Origin: Helopsaltes ochotensis
Taxonomy: Eukaryota; Chordata; Aves; Passeriformes; Locustellidae
Direction of reading: 5' to 3'
DNA length: 64,000 bases
NCBI GenBank assembly: GCA_013400155.1
Contig: VXBM01000770.1
Location: 274,118-338,117, forward strand
A program made the position numbers and the translations under genes. Below, in pieces: positions 20,217 through 33,184 of the stretch; the stretch's first letter is position 1; the number at the start of each line of letters is the position of its first letter. A model generated the notes under the pieces. That model saw only the letters and a program-made list of their open reading frames with translations, was not told the origin of the DNA and did no database searches.

Positions 20217-20677
20217 GGTGCTCCAAATTTGCTCTCCATGTTCACACTCTTGCTGAATCCACACCTGACTTGCCTCTTTCTGTCACAACTTTCTCTTCAG
20301 GAAAACGCAGATTTTGTGTTCATGGATTGATCCTTGTTCTCCAAACAACTGCAGTGCTGCCCACTGTACTTCCCAATCTGCCCTGGCCTGGGACACCTGT
20401 CCACATTCCTGACCAGTTCCTGCATTTCTTACCTTCTTGTCATCCGCCCATAACATCCCAGAGGCCACTCTTCTGGAAGTTCTTCAGAAACCTGGTGATC
20501 CCTACCGCAAACCTCTGATGGATGCAATTGTCCAGCCAAGTGCCATGGGTGCAATGCCCTGCAGGTCTGTAGGTGCAGCCCCTTGGGTGCTGTGCATCTG
20601 TGCTAGTGCAAGCCCACAAGATGCAGAACTGGTGCACCATTAGCAGCATTGAGTCGTCATGATAGTCCAGTGTCATG
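20217..20677. other. Unassigned spacer
   Basis: An open frame of 148 codons (20072-20518, plus) starts within the LTR and has no recognised domain. Nothing else stands out. Confidence 0.3.
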
Positions 20678-20913
20678 TGTAAGACACAGGAATGGACCAT
20701 GCTCACATGCTGAGATATCTAGGGCAAAGAAGAAGGGCTTTATTTACAAACCTCGACATTTATAGAATTCCAAAGGTGACCATGGATTGGAGAGTGAAGT
20801 TGCCACCTCTCCAACACACTGGTCAAACCAACAGTCTATCAACTCTCTTTTCCTCTATGAAAGTATGAAAACAATTTATTATATACATTAAGTGCGTGAG
20901 AAACTCCATTACA
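20678..20913 (-). repeat. Small LTR (about 236 bp)
   Basis: On the minus strand it opens TGTAATGG and closes GTCTTACA, giving TGTAA/TTACA ends. A TATA-like CTATAAATG (rc of about 20758-20766) is followed about 20 bases later by AATAAAG (rc of about 20737-20743), and then a U5-like tail. No target duplication is visible, so the ends are provisional. Confidence 0.5.
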
Positions 20914-23900
20914 GAAATATAAACATCAGAAGGCTCAGGAAACTTGAGAACAGCAGGGTGACAGTCCAGTACATTTATAATTTTATTTCTAGCATCAAGA
21001 CTCTTTTTTCCCAAAAGATCTGAAATCCTGGGGATACTGCTCCTGAGTCTGATCTGAGTCTTTTCAGTTGGCACTAGGAAGGAGGGCGAAGGAACCCCAT
21101 CTGACCTGGTCTGATGGAGTGTGAGGTTGTCTAAAGCCAAGATGGGCTCCAAGGATGTCGGGGTGGCAGAAGCAGACATAAGGGAGAGAGGGAGTAAACC
21201 TCTTTTGTGGCACATGAGGTGTTGTCCATTCTGCAGTGACAGGTTGGGTACTGCTGGGGGGGTCAGGCTGCTTTACCTTGGGCCTGTTAGCAGGAATGTC
21301 CTAGTCCTCAGGGTCCTGGGGGAGCTGAGAGCTGCCCCTTTCCAACATGTGCCCTTGCTGCCTGTTCTGCAGCCAGCCAGGTACATCCACCTGGTACTTG
21401 GGGAGCAGCAGCTGCCCTGGCTGGCACTTCCCACATGGAAGCACAGGAGGAGGGCATTGATTCAAAGCCAGCCAGTGAGTCAGTGGCTGAGCTGGGAATA
21501 AAGCAAAAGTCTTTTGCTCAAACCACTCACTCAGCCAGCTTCTCTGGGGAGGTTGGGCGCATTCAAGGGGACTTTGCCTGCTTCAGATGTTTCTAAAGAA
21601 TCAGGGCTGCAGACATAACCCAGCAGATGCTCTGCTCCAAGCTGCACTTGCAAGACCAGTTGCTTAGAAAATTATGAGCCAAAGGGGCGAAGCAGCTGCT
21701 CCCTGGGGCAAAGCATAAGGATTTGCACAGCAGAGAGGGTGGTGAGACTCAGACCCTGACACGAGCCCTTATGCAGTCACATGCAGGATGAGGTACTCAG
21801 ATGTTCCAGTGCAGGGTGTAACTGAGCAGTCAGAGCAGTTTAATGATTTACTGCCCATTGTATGCCACCATCACGATGTGTGCTTGGCCATGTAGCCTCT
21901 GGCAGGGCTGGCTGTGATACAAAGGAATGGCACAGTGCTCTCCAACCCAGCAAACCTCCCTACATCCTGTGGCTGGAGTTGTGCACTTCTGCTCATGCCT
22001 CAGGGTGGTTCCCCTCCCCAGCACCCAGAGGTGGATCAGGCATCTGCCAGGCCTGTCTCCTCCCCAGCAGCACATGGCAGCTCCACCGTCCTCTTTCTCC
22101 TGCTCCACTTCCTCTCTGGGATTCAGCTTTTGGAGCTTATCTCTGCTTCCAATGTGCAAGCCAAGATGTGCATGTTCCTTGTTTGTGAGTTGTTTCAGCC
22201 CTGCCCTGTGCCAGCCGTGGTGGGAGGCAGTGGCTGGCAGCTGAGCCCACAGCCACCTTCAGCAAGGCTGGACCTTGCTGAAACTCTGAGCTGTGTGGTG
22301 GTCCAGCTAGCCCAGCTGAAGGTGGCGTGGTGGCCAGAGGCATCAGTCCTGGAGGAAGGACTGTTTACCCAGGGCTATGGGCATGCTTGCTCAAGTCTGT
22401 GGAGCATGGGCCAAGCCACAGTGTCTGGTGAATGACTGAGAGAGGATGGAGTGTGCAAGGCATGGGAGCTGTGGTTTCTGCAGGCAGAGGAGCTGGTGCA
22501 CAGCTTTGGCAGTGTCTTGCAAAGAAGCAGCCCCTGGGTTTGGAAAGGAGGGATGGGGAGGGTCCCAGCTCTCTGTGGTGCAGCTGGATGGCTTATTTGG
22601 GTTTCCAGCAGCTGCTCTGGAGGTTGAGCTCATGTTTCCTCTCTGCTTCAAATTGGTGGAGCAGTGGTGGGAGCCCAGTGGCTCCTCTTGCTCTGCAGAT
22701 AGGAGATTTCCCACAACTGCCACTCTTCTGGCTTCTCCCCAGCCCCCAGTAAACCCAGTGGCTGGAGCTGTGTGGATGTCCTGCCTGCTCTACCATTCCA
22801 AATACCACACGGAATGAAGCAGCTGGCTGGTGATGTCACTCTGGCCCTAACCCATCACCACTTTGTGGCTGTCTGAAATAAGCTGGCACATGCTCATTTG
22901 TCCCTTTCCCCAGAAAAAGCAAAGCACAGCCCATTGCCTAAGGCTGCAGGGGTTGCTGGGGTGGAGACTATGGGCAGATGTTGACACTGAGCTCTCTCCC
23001 AGCTGACTGGTCTCTACCCCCTCCTGGCCTGGTTGGGTTGTTGCCTGGAACATGCTGAGGAGGGTGGATGGAGGAGATGCTGCAGTGCAAGGAGCTGTGG
23101 AGCTCTTAGAAAGGAAGAGAGATCTGTCCTGATGCTGTCACTGTTATAGGGATAGGGATGGACTCCTTCCCCCTGCAGTAACCAGACCATGGTGCTAGCA
23201 GGGTCTGACTGGTTGCCTGGCTCCCTGGCTTCCTCCAGCAACACAGATGTGCTCTGTGCTTAGATGGGGAGATGTGGTGCCTGCTGCTGCTCCTGTACCT
23301 AGGGGAAGCTGCTGGGATGGCTGCGGAGCCAGCATCATTGGGGAGCTGAGGGGCTGGGTGTGTGTCCTCTTTTGCATCTCTTTAACAAGGCATCCCTCAT
23401 GTGGGATCCCATATTCTCTGGGCTGCACCACTGAATTCTCTTCTGGCTGTTGGAAGCACAGGGGGTTGCTTGCAGCCTTGCCAGTCTGGCAGCGAACTGG
23501 GAAGGCTCCAACTGGCATGCCACGGCCAGCCCCAGGCTCAGCTGCCCTCTGACACAGGAACCCCAGTGGGAAAATTATTCCCACACAGGCAAGCAGTCAC
23601 AAAAACAGGGTCAGGTTCTGTTCCCTCACCCTCTGTGCCCAGTGTTGGGATATTTTTACAATTGCTGCTTGAATTCTGCCTTCTTTGAGAGCTGGGGCAG
23701 GGCAAACAGAAGGCTGGAGACCCTGCCCTTTGGTGCATGGTCTGTGGTGAGGCAAGGTGTCCCCAAACTTCCAGTGCAGCCCCCAGCCCCATGACCAAAT
23801 TGTGTCCATTCTCAAGAGCTGCAGTGAAGAACCAGAGAAGAGCAACCATGGAGCACAGCTGCATTGGCACATGCCTGGGCACCTCTTAGTGCTGGGTCTG

Positions 23901-25884
23901 GCAACCTCCTCCCAGAGGTGCTGCTGTGGTGGGACGGGATGCAGCAGCCTCCTGGGATGAATTATCACCCTGCAGCTGCTGATGACAGGAAGACCAGCAT
24001 GGTTGCACTTCCCTGACAATCTCTTTATACCAATGTCATGCCTCAGATATACCCAAGATCTGCCCTTTTTCTATGGGGAGAATAGCACACAAGGGGCTCC
24101 TCCTCCACCCGCAGACCCTGGCCCGCCGCCATCACCTTCAGAGGCCATGGCAAAGTCATGCCACACTTTAATTACATCAATTAATTCCTGAATACCCGTC
24201 TTACTATGGCATGGGGCAGGGCAGGGGGCCCGGGAGCGAGGAGCACAAACAGGCTGTTGTATTGTCCTCCCGTCTCATCGCCTGCCAGGTCCTGCTGGCC
24301 TGCCCCCATACTCTGAAATACTTCAGCATCCTCCTGGCCTGCCTCAGGCACTTGGCTCTAGCTCCCCTCCAAACTGGATGCCCAGTATCCTTTCTGAAGA
24401 CTTCTTGTGCCAGAAGAGAAAGAGCTGGGAGCTGTGGAAGTCAGGGAGGGTCAGAGGCCCAGAGGAACAGGCAGTGTTGTACCCATCCCTGGGGTCATGC
24501 TAGGAGTGCCATGGTCCATGGATGGGGGACATTTCCCAGGGTGTGAGGTTGTCTCCTGGCTGTATCCCTATGAGGATGCTCAGATAGCCAATTACATTGA
24601 TCCTGTGTTGCTTTGCCCCAGTTGATATCTGCTGCAATGTCAGTGGCTGGAGAGCTGTCATCTCCCATAGGGCTGCACAGTGGCTCAGGTGCCTGGGAAA
24701 TTTACATGTGAGCCGGCTCCCATGGCTGTGCTTCCTGCTCCCAGATCCTGTCCCATGCTGACTCTTGATTTTCCCAGGGGAGTGAGGCCCCTTTAAGGTC
24801 CCCAGGCTGTGTGAAGCCTCCAGGGACATGGAGGATGGCCAAGAAATCCATGCTCATGCCTGGGAGATATAGTCCTCAGCCTGCTGTGAACAGCCTGGGG
24901 AATTCAGGGTGTTTTCTCTCTCTGGATCTTGTTTCTTGCAGTTGGAATGGTGGTATCATACCAGCCTAGGGTACCCTGACCAGGAGGGATGTGCTAGTGG
25001 GTGCTGGCCAAGAACCAGGGGCTTGATGAAGATGGGGAGAAAGGCACCAGAATGGTTGGTTAAGCTCTTGGGTGCAAACCCTGCAGCCACTGGACCTGGT
25101 TTGCCATGGGGCTTGAGATGTGCCCTGCACAGCCACCTGGGTATCATCTGCCCTCTCCACCAGGAACCCCAAAGCCTGTATCCAGAAACACTCTAGAAAA
25201 TACTGGTTGGCCATTGCTGTGCTCTTTTCTTGTTCAATGTTTGCTGTCAGAAGAATTCCTCTGATGGCTGCCCATCCCTGGGACCCCCTGCCTGCTCTAG
25301 GATAAGCTGGGCAGGGAGAACTCTCAGCCTCATATCATGTGGCACCCAGGAGCTCAGTTTCGCTTCACCCCTTTTCCCTCTCCCTGGAGCTGAGAGCAGA
25401 CCTTGCCCACCTGCGTCTTTTTCTCTGATGTTTTATCCCCAGGGGTTGGATAGTTTTCAGCAGAAAGCTGAGGCCATGCTGGGGCAAGATGGGCAGAGCT
25501 GCCCACTAGATGCTGGTTCCTGGCCCCAGGTAGGGCAGGGCAGGCAGAGCTGCCCACTGGGTGCTGTTTTGGCTGCTTTGCTAAGGCATTGGCTGCTGGT
25601 GACCCTGCTCCCACAGCAGGAACATTTGGAGGAGGCAGTTGCGTTTAGTCCATTGTCATACAATCTGCAGGAGCATTTTTGGGAGGGTTTTTACTCATCG
25701 GCTGGCATTTCCCAGCCATGGGTCCTCCCACCCCACCAAGATCTCAGCCCTGTGTTACCCCCTCCACCAGCCCTGCAGTGCTGCTGTGCACATGTGCTTG
25801 CCCTGCTCAAAGAGCAAGATGGCAAATGATTAGTGGCTGTGGGAAAATCAAATGGTCATTGAGTGGATTGCATGTAGCTGGAAC
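20914..25884. other. Single-copy-looking sequence, no gene recognised
   Basis: No CR1 or LTR is recognised. Many overlapping open frames of 60-170 codons occur on both strands in moderately GC-rich DNA, without domains or consistent codon signal. A short AT-rich patch at about 24165-24190 (TTAATTACATCAATTAATTC) sits in otherwise GC-rich text and could be regulatory. Confidence 0.4.
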
Positions 25885-26112
25885 AGAGAAGAGGGGGAGA
25901 AAGAAAGGAAAAGGGAGTGGAAAAAGAAAATGAAAAAGGGGAACAAAAGGGAAGGGGGAAGGGGGAAAGAAAAGAAGAAAAAAAAAAAGAAAAAGATAAG
26001 GAAAAAACCTTATAATGATAATAAAAACAAGAAGCGGGGGAAAAAAAGAAAAATAGAAAGAAGAAACATAAAGGCAAGAAAAGAAGAAGAAAAGAAGGGG
26101 AAAAAAATAAAT
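25885..26112 (+). repeat. Homopurine (A/G) tract, about 230 bp
   Basis: Nearly all bases are A or G on the plus strand, with few interruptions (for example near 25998-26015). GAAAA, AGGGGGAA and AAGAAG words recur without a fixed period. Apparent Lys/Glu-rich or Phe-rich frames across it come from composition only. Confidence 0.9.
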
Positions 26113-26284
26113 GGTAAAGTGCAACAGTGATCAAAGTACCACCAGCCATCAGCCCTGGCCTATGTGGTGCTTTTGGCTGGCAGCACTTCCCAATGGGATG
26201 ATGTGCCTGCAGGGCTGGATGAGAAAGACAGGCTACACTCCTGCCTTTATAGCCAGGCTTCTGCATGGATGAAGACTGGCATCA

Positions 26285-26712
26285 AAAATGGTCAGAGCGT
26301 AGAGCATCTCTCCTGTGGGGAAAAGCTGAGAGGTTTGGTTCAGCCTAGAGAAGAGAAGGCTCTGGAGAGACCTTAGAGTCCCTTCCAGTGCCTAAAAGGC
26401 CTTGCAACAAAATGAGACAAACCTTTTGGCAGCGTTTGTACTGATGGGACAAGGCGAGATAGCTTTAAATTAAAAGTGGAGAGATTTAGATTAGATGTTA
26501 GAAAGTATATTTTACAATAACAGTGATGAGGCCCTGCAACATGTTTCCTGGGGAAGATATGGCTGCCCCATCCCTGGAAGTGTCCAAGGCCAGGTTGGAT
26601 GGGTCTTGGAGTTGGGGTAGAGGAGGGTGTCCTGGCTCATTAAAGAATTTTGGACTGTTTTACTGTTCAAGGTCTCTTCCCACCCAGACCAGTCTGTGAT
26701 TTTATGATTATA
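26285..26712 (+). mobile_element. CR1 LINE, 3' end fragment, plus strand
   Basis: The only CR1 in the window on the plus strand. It reads GAGAAGAGAAGGCTCTGGAG, then TTTAGATTAGATGTTAGAAAG, GCCCCATCCCTGGAAGTGTC and AGGTTGGATGGGTCTTGGAG, ending in GTCTGTGATTTTATGATT. These are standard CR1 3' words. It is more diverged than the other copies. Confidence 0.85.
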
Positions 26713-29295
26713 TTTTCCTGCAGGGAAGTGGTGGGTTGCTGCTACACAGAGGAGGACAGTGGTGCCGTCCTATCTGTGCCAGGGGCACAGAGGGGCTTCA
26801 GCCTCTCTTGTGGATTCCCAGCCCAGCTTCCCACACCATGCTACCTGTGACCGGAGCAATGCCAGGGAGTACAGGGCCCAGAAAGGCACTGCAAAGCCAG
26901 TCATGCTGACACCATACCCAGGCCACCTGGCAGGCTGAGTGTGGGACCTGCTCTCCTCCAGCCACATTGGGCTTCCCCGTACAATGAAGCGGTGGGCTGG
27001 AGACGGGAAGAAGGGCCACTGAGCTGCACTCCAGGGGCGATCAAACCTTCCTGCAGAGGGGCAGTGTGTGAGCTCACACAGGGTGTCAGAGGGGCAGTGT
27101 GTGAGCTCAGACAGGGCTGTCAGAGGGCCAGTGCTTGAACCTAGACAGCTTTGTCTGGATATGTAGCATGTGGGCTGGTATGTGAATGGGGCGTGTGGGA
27201 TCCTACACACAGATGACAGGAAGGGCTGGGTGTGAGCTTATGTGTGTGTGCTGGTGCGCTCCTGGGAAGACATGACCAAATGTGGCCCCAGGGCCTGAAA
27301 AAAGAAGAGAGGATTATTTTTGCAGTGAAAGCATTCCCTTCACAGCTGAGGGTTGGAAAACAAATGGCTCTTCCAAAACAAATGGGGTTCATCGGCCTCA
27401 GCACCGGGGAGAGCTGCCAAGAGGCTTCTGGGTGAGAAAGGCCATGTAAACATTGGTTTAATCCCTCTGTCCTCCCACTGCCTGCAGGGATACTCTACCA
27501 ACATCCCTACCTCTGGCACGGCAAGATGCTGCAAGGCCCCAGGGAGCAGAGGAGCAGCCTGTGGACTGCTCCTCTCTCAGGTTGTCCCTGGCTCCACCTC
27601 CTTGGCTCCCCCAGGTCTGCCTGCCCAGTGGCTGAGGCTTCTGGGAGGTTTTCATCCTCTGTCAGGACTCGCACTCCCTTTGCTGCAGGCACAGGGCACT
27701 TGTGCATCCAAGAGCAAACAGGAGGCTACACCCAGGGCTTCTCAAAGATGCACAGAGACAGTGAGAGGCAGCAGCAGGAGCTGCAATAAGAGAAATTCCC
27801 TATGAAGATGTGGACAAATCATGAGGCCACTGTGAGTGTTCTTAAATACTACAGTAGGGGCCTGGAGAGGACTGGGAATCTGAGCTTGGAGACCCTCAGA
27901 TGGAGTGGGGTGGGAATCTATCCTTGAAGATACTTGATGGGAGCAGCCCAGGAGCAGCCTGCTCAGAGCTGGACCAAGTGGGAGCAGATTGTTTCATGAA
28001 GCTCCACCATCCACCCTGCTCTGGGAAGAAGATCTCTCCTGGAGTGGGGGCTTGCAAGTGCCCCATGCTCACAAACTAAGCAGGATAGCAAGGGTGGGCA
28101 TGGGAACTCTTGCAACCCCTTCTTGTCCTCTACAAGAGCAATGACTCCAGGTGCTGCATCCTCAAGTCCCAGTGCTGCAAGGGAGTAAGTCTCCATGACA
28201 CCCTGAATCTGTGCTTGGTTCCCATGACCCACAGGCCACTCTGCCTCATCCTTCTCATCTTTATTCTCCTCCTCCTTCAGCATGTTGTTCCTTGAAGGCC
28301 CTTTTGCATAGCTGCCTGCTATGAACTATGATGTCTGATTCAATCTGAACCAGTGTCTTGCTCACCAGAACCACTGAAAAGACCTGGGACAAGGTTCAGC
28401 AGCACCTGGTAAATGTAGAATCTGCTCAAAAAATGTTTCTGGAAGAGGAAAAAAAATAGCAAGACCTTGAGGAAAGAGAGAAGACAGGCAGCAACCCTGT
28501 GAGACCCTTGCCTCAGGAGCGGGAAGCAGGAAACATAAGGAGCCATTTATTTTAAGTAAACTATAAATATCAGACTACAACAAATTCATGTAAGAAAAGA
28601 AAAGTTGGTCTGAATCCAAAGATTTACAAAAGGTCTTGAGCAAACATGTGTGATTGAGTCTGGCAATGTGGTGTGTGCGTGTGTGCTGGTGCATGTACTA
28701 ATCAAGGGCTGCAGCACTAGATACAGCATCATCCCCCAAATTAAAAACAGATCAAATTCAAAATCTAGACAAAAGTGTGTAGGAGTTTCATGGCTGATGA
28801 TAAGATCAGTGGGTGGGAAATAAGAGTGGAGCATGTCCCTCTGAAAATGCCTGATCCAGTTGGGGGCAGCTCTGTGCTGCCATACCATGCTGCCATCCCC
28901 AGCACTGCCAGTGGAGAGCGTCCTGAGTACGTGGGGATGTGGAACTAGGGGACCTGCTGGACGGGCTGCTGTGGGGACTGCAGATGCCACTGGTGCCTGT
29001 GTCCTTCACTGGTGCTTCCTGCCAGGACTGGTGTGGGCTGTCAGGTCAGTTCTGGGTTTGTACTACCACTGTCAACCTCCTTTCCATGTCCTTGTGAACT
29101 CTGATAAGCTGGGATGCAGCCACATCCTCATGGGAGCACCACAGTATTCCCAGCTCCATCAGCTGCCTCCCTTGAATGTCTTGAAGAATAAAGTGTCAAG
29201 AACAGTGTCTGGTGGATGCAGCTGCACTGGGATCTGCTGCAGCATGGGCAGGGCAGCCCTACCAGGGAGGGATTTGGGCAGAGCATGTTCATCAC
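26713..29295. other. Single-copy-looking sequence, no gene recognised
   Basis: Holds a small tandem repeat (27054-27150, listed separately). No coding or RNA gene is supported. Confidence 0.4.
27054..27150. repeat. Tandem repeat, about 33-bp unit, three copies
   Basis: CAGAGGGGCAGTGTGTGAGC begins at 27054 and again at 27087; a third, more diverged unit begins at 27121. Confidence 0.75.
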
Positions 29296-29640
29296 CATAG
29301 AATCACAGGATGGTTTGTGTTGGAAAAGACCTTAAGTCCATCTCATTCCACACCCTGCCATGGGCAGAGACAACTTCCACTATCCCAGGTGCTCCAAGTC
29401 CTTTCCAGCCTGGCCTTGGACACTCCCAGGGATCCAGGGGCAGCCACAGCTTCTCTGGGCACCCTGTGCCAGGGCCTCCCCACCCTCACAGGGAACAATT
29501 CCTTCCCAATATCCCGTCCATCCCTGCTGTCTCACATTGGGAAGCCATTCCCTTTTGTGCTATCACTGCGCGCCCTTGCTAAAAGTCCCTCTCCAGCTCT
29601 CTTGTAGGCCCTTAAGTACTCATAGGCCCCGTTTAGGTAC
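29296..29640 (-). mobile_element. CR1 LINE, truncated 3' fragment
   Basis: CATAGAATCACAGGATGG opens the 3' end on the left, followed by the CR1-type GGAAAAGACCTTAAGTCCAT and TCCAGCCTGGCCTTGGACAC. The distal part is a different CR1 subfamily from the 7160 and 45008 copies. Confidence 0.85.
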
Positions 29641-32600
29641 AGGAGGGCCTCAGCCTCAGGACTGATGTTTACAGGGTCACAAGATGATTGGCTTTAGTCA
29701 CCAGTAAGTTTCCATCCTGGCCAGCATCCAAGTTGGAAGCTACAGGATGTTTCTTTTGGTAACAATGGTACTGTTCCACTTGGGCTACAATTCATTTTTT
29801 CCAAACATCTCGTAACAATGGTACCAATTCACTTGGGTTGTGATTCAGGTAAATGATTTACCAAGGCTAACAAGAATTACTGCTTATCCTTTGTTCCCCA
29901 TCTTGGTCGGGCAGCTGATGTTCCTGTTACAGGCAGGATTGTTCTCTCCTGTACCATGGAAGAGCTCCTGCTACAGTCAGGGGATGCTTCACTGCCCAAC
30001 TACCATCAAGGTTTATCAGGGTCTTCTGTAGAGCTGGCCTGAGGAGGGGTGGGGGCAGGACACACCACCACAAAGACGCATCCCAGGGAAATGCCACAAA
30101 ACCAGCCTTTCTTGTCCCAAGCTAGCAAGCTTGGTGAGCAGTTCTTGAGTTGCAGAGCTCCAGCTTTTTGCAGCAGTCTTGGAGCTTGCTTGCACTAAAT
30201 GAGCGCTAGTAACTCTGTGCTCATACTTTGGCAGATTTTGGCTGATCTGTCCCAGCTTTGTTTGGACCTGAGCCCTACTTTAACCTCGGGCAGAGAATAA
30301 ATGATGGGCATGAGGTGCTGTGCTGCCAGGCTGATGACAGTGAACATATTGTTCTGCAAGTGGCGCCTGCTTTGTGTGACTGCTCTTATCACAGCCAGCT
30401 GACATGTTTTGCCCTTTTCTTTCTGCCTGTGTGAAGTATTGCCCTGGTCCCTGAAGGCCAGCCTGGCTTTCACCCGTAAGCCACCACACTGTGATACTGC
30501 TGCCTGGGGCACCTTTGTCCCTCCTGCCTGCTGTAGCTGATGCTACAGACAGTGGGGGATGCCATCAGTGTCCCCAGGGCCAGGCTGGGCTGCGAGTGGC
30601 TGTGCAGCACCCAATGCACCCACACCCCCCCAGGATGGCGGTGCTGGCACCCTGGCTGCACCCACTCATTGCTCCTGGCTGGCTGGCCAGGCCAGGGCTC
30701 GTGGGGCCATGTGCTGCTGCTGTGGGGTTGCTCCTGCTGCATGGGACTGGCTGTGCCAGGATGGGTGCCCCACGGAGGGCAGCTGGTCACTGGATCTCAG
30801 TGGGACCTTGGTGTCCTTGTCCCACTCTGCTGGGGGGTCCAAAACCTCCTGCACCACCATGCTGGCTCTGCCCTGTTCCTGCTGGTCTAAGAAAACAGGT
30901 GGAGCTGGGCTGGAGTGGACCAAGGTGTCAGCTGGTGTGCCACACTACACCATGCCACCTCTTCTCACCCCACACTGTCCACAGGAAGCTGCAGAGAGAG
31001 ATTTGATCTCCTGTGCTGCCTGTTTGATCCTTCAGGAGCCTTGCAGGACTGTGGCATGCTCAGAGCCAGATGTGTCTGCAGGATTACAAACAATCCAAGT
31101 AACAGATTACTGTGTCACCACTCGTTTGCTCTGTCTGCCACCAGCATTGTCTGACATCTCTGTGGTCACTGTGGCATCCTCCAGCTGCTATCACTTATCA
31201 CCATCAGTCACAAACACTACCCTCAGACTTTGCCATTAGGCAGATTAGCCATAATTAGTACTGCCTGTCATCACTAATCATTATCTTCATTGTCAGTTTC
31301 AACATCACCCAATGCCTACTATTCCCATTTATTAGGAGTGTAGTGGATTCTCCAGCATGTGGCATCTCTGATCCAAGATGAGATATCTTCTTTGAAGGGC
31401 ACTGCTTGCTTTTAACATGTCCTGGAGACCCGGATCCCTGAGTAGGTTGTCCGGTGCTGAGGCATTGAGCAGGTTTGTCCCTTCTTGGCTTTGGAGGCAC
31501 CTGCTACCAGTCCCTGCTGGGTGATGGGATGCTGTGGCCTCTGTGGGGAAATGAGACCCACATTCTGCTGAGTGCTGGGGTGCCTGGGTGAGCTGAGGGG
31601 ATGCTCAGACAGCCAGGCTGCTCTGGTGCATCTCAGGTGGGGATCTCGGGGACTGAAGGTAGGAGGACATGGTTGCAGAACAGTCCCTCTTTGTCGTCCC
31701 GTCCCTCTCTACTCACACGGGACTTTTGGGGCAGGAACAGACACCTGGCAGGGTGGAGGCTGTGAGCAGGCTCTTGGGCAGAGTGGACACCCAGGGTTTG
31801 TGTCCTGCTCTGAAATGTGCTGAGTAAGAGTCCAAAACAGGGTGACTGCACTGCAGAAGGATGTTCTCCTTCCCTCCAGGCTGGCAGCTCTGGTCTGTGC
31901 TGTGCCCTGCCCTGCATCCCCTGATGACGTGTCCCTTGCATCCACCACAGCTGCTGTGCCAACAGTGATGCCTGCAGCACTTGTCTGACACATGGCTGGT
32001 CCCAGTGAGGTGGAACCAGCTGCTGTGTGTTTAGGAGAGACACAGAAAATATTGGGGCGGGCTAAGGGGAAGGTCAAACAAACCATTTATTTTCAGGCAG
32101 AACAGTCAGATGTGAGTGTCTCTGTTTAGGAATCACATCCAGATGCTGAAATTAAACATCTGGGCTTCACCTCTGTGTTTTGTCTGCATCCCCCAAACGT
32201 GCTGCAGCCTTTGGAGCCATCTGCTCAGGAGTTATCACCTCGTTCATCAGCCACCCCTCACCTCTGGCCAGGGCTCCCACATTCCCTCTAATGTGCTGGG
32301 AAGGGCTAGGAAAAGTCATGATTTCAGAGCCCCCCTGCTGGTCACACTCAGCCTGCCCCCCTGCTCCACCCCACAGGCTGTTCTGCAGCTGCCCCTGGTG
32401 CAATGTGTCTGAGGGCCTCAGCTCCACAGGCATTTGGCCCTTTCCCGGGCAGCATGTTCAGTAAAACTTGGAAGCAGTCCTTTCATGTCCTGGATGAGAT
32501 GAGGGCTTTTCACTTCCCAAGAAGGGCTGAAGGACTGACAGAGGGTTTGCACAGCCACTGGGAGTCGGATTGGCAGCTCTGAGCTGCCAGTTCTGTGCTC

Positions 32601-33184
32601 TTGGGACATCAGTCCCTTGGCAGAGGTTTGTGTGCTGGTCATCTACAACCCAGGCAGTTCATATCCTGCTGGACCACTGGGCTGGCACAAATAAACCCCT
32701 CAGCAGGAGGAGGTCCTGAAACCCTGCATGCAGCCTATGCTGGAACAAAGCTGGCAGCAGGACCACAGTGCAGAGTAGCACTGGGGAACATGGCCAGGGT
32801 AAACCTCCCCCAACTCAGCTCCAGCTGTTTCCTCTGGGCCGGAGGGTGCGATGCTGGTGGGTACAGTCCACTGCCAGTGGGGCAGGTCAGCAGGGCTATG
32901 CCATGAGTGGAAGAAGCCAGAGGCTCAGAGGATGGCTCCAGAGATCTGCTTGCCCTGTAGCTGCTGAGTCCTCTCCATTCGGCAGGGCCCTGGTGAAGGT
33001 GGTTTCTAGAGAGGGTCCAGGGCTTGCAGCCCTGGCATTTGATCTGGCAAGGTTCAGGCTTGTTTATAGAATGAAGAAATGCTGGCTTGCTCAACTAGAG
33101 CCCTTGCTTCCCTTTGGATGATCTAACCCATGCAGTGGCACTAGAGATGGATGGGAACTATACAGTGGTATTTAAATAGTCCTT
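29641..33184. other. Single-copy-looking sequence, no gene recognised
   Basis: Contains GC-rich chance frames at 30490-31240 on both strands and a candidate conserved element (31090-31320, see findings). No repeat family is recognised. Confidence 0.4.

Noticed and set aside
25852..26130. Lys/Glu-rich plus-strand and Phe-rich minus-strand frames
   Set aside because: These are translations of the homopurine tract.
30559..31239. 226-codon open frame
   Set aside because: Overlaps two other long frames on the same strand and shows no recognisable domain; it ends inside a candidate regulatory element.
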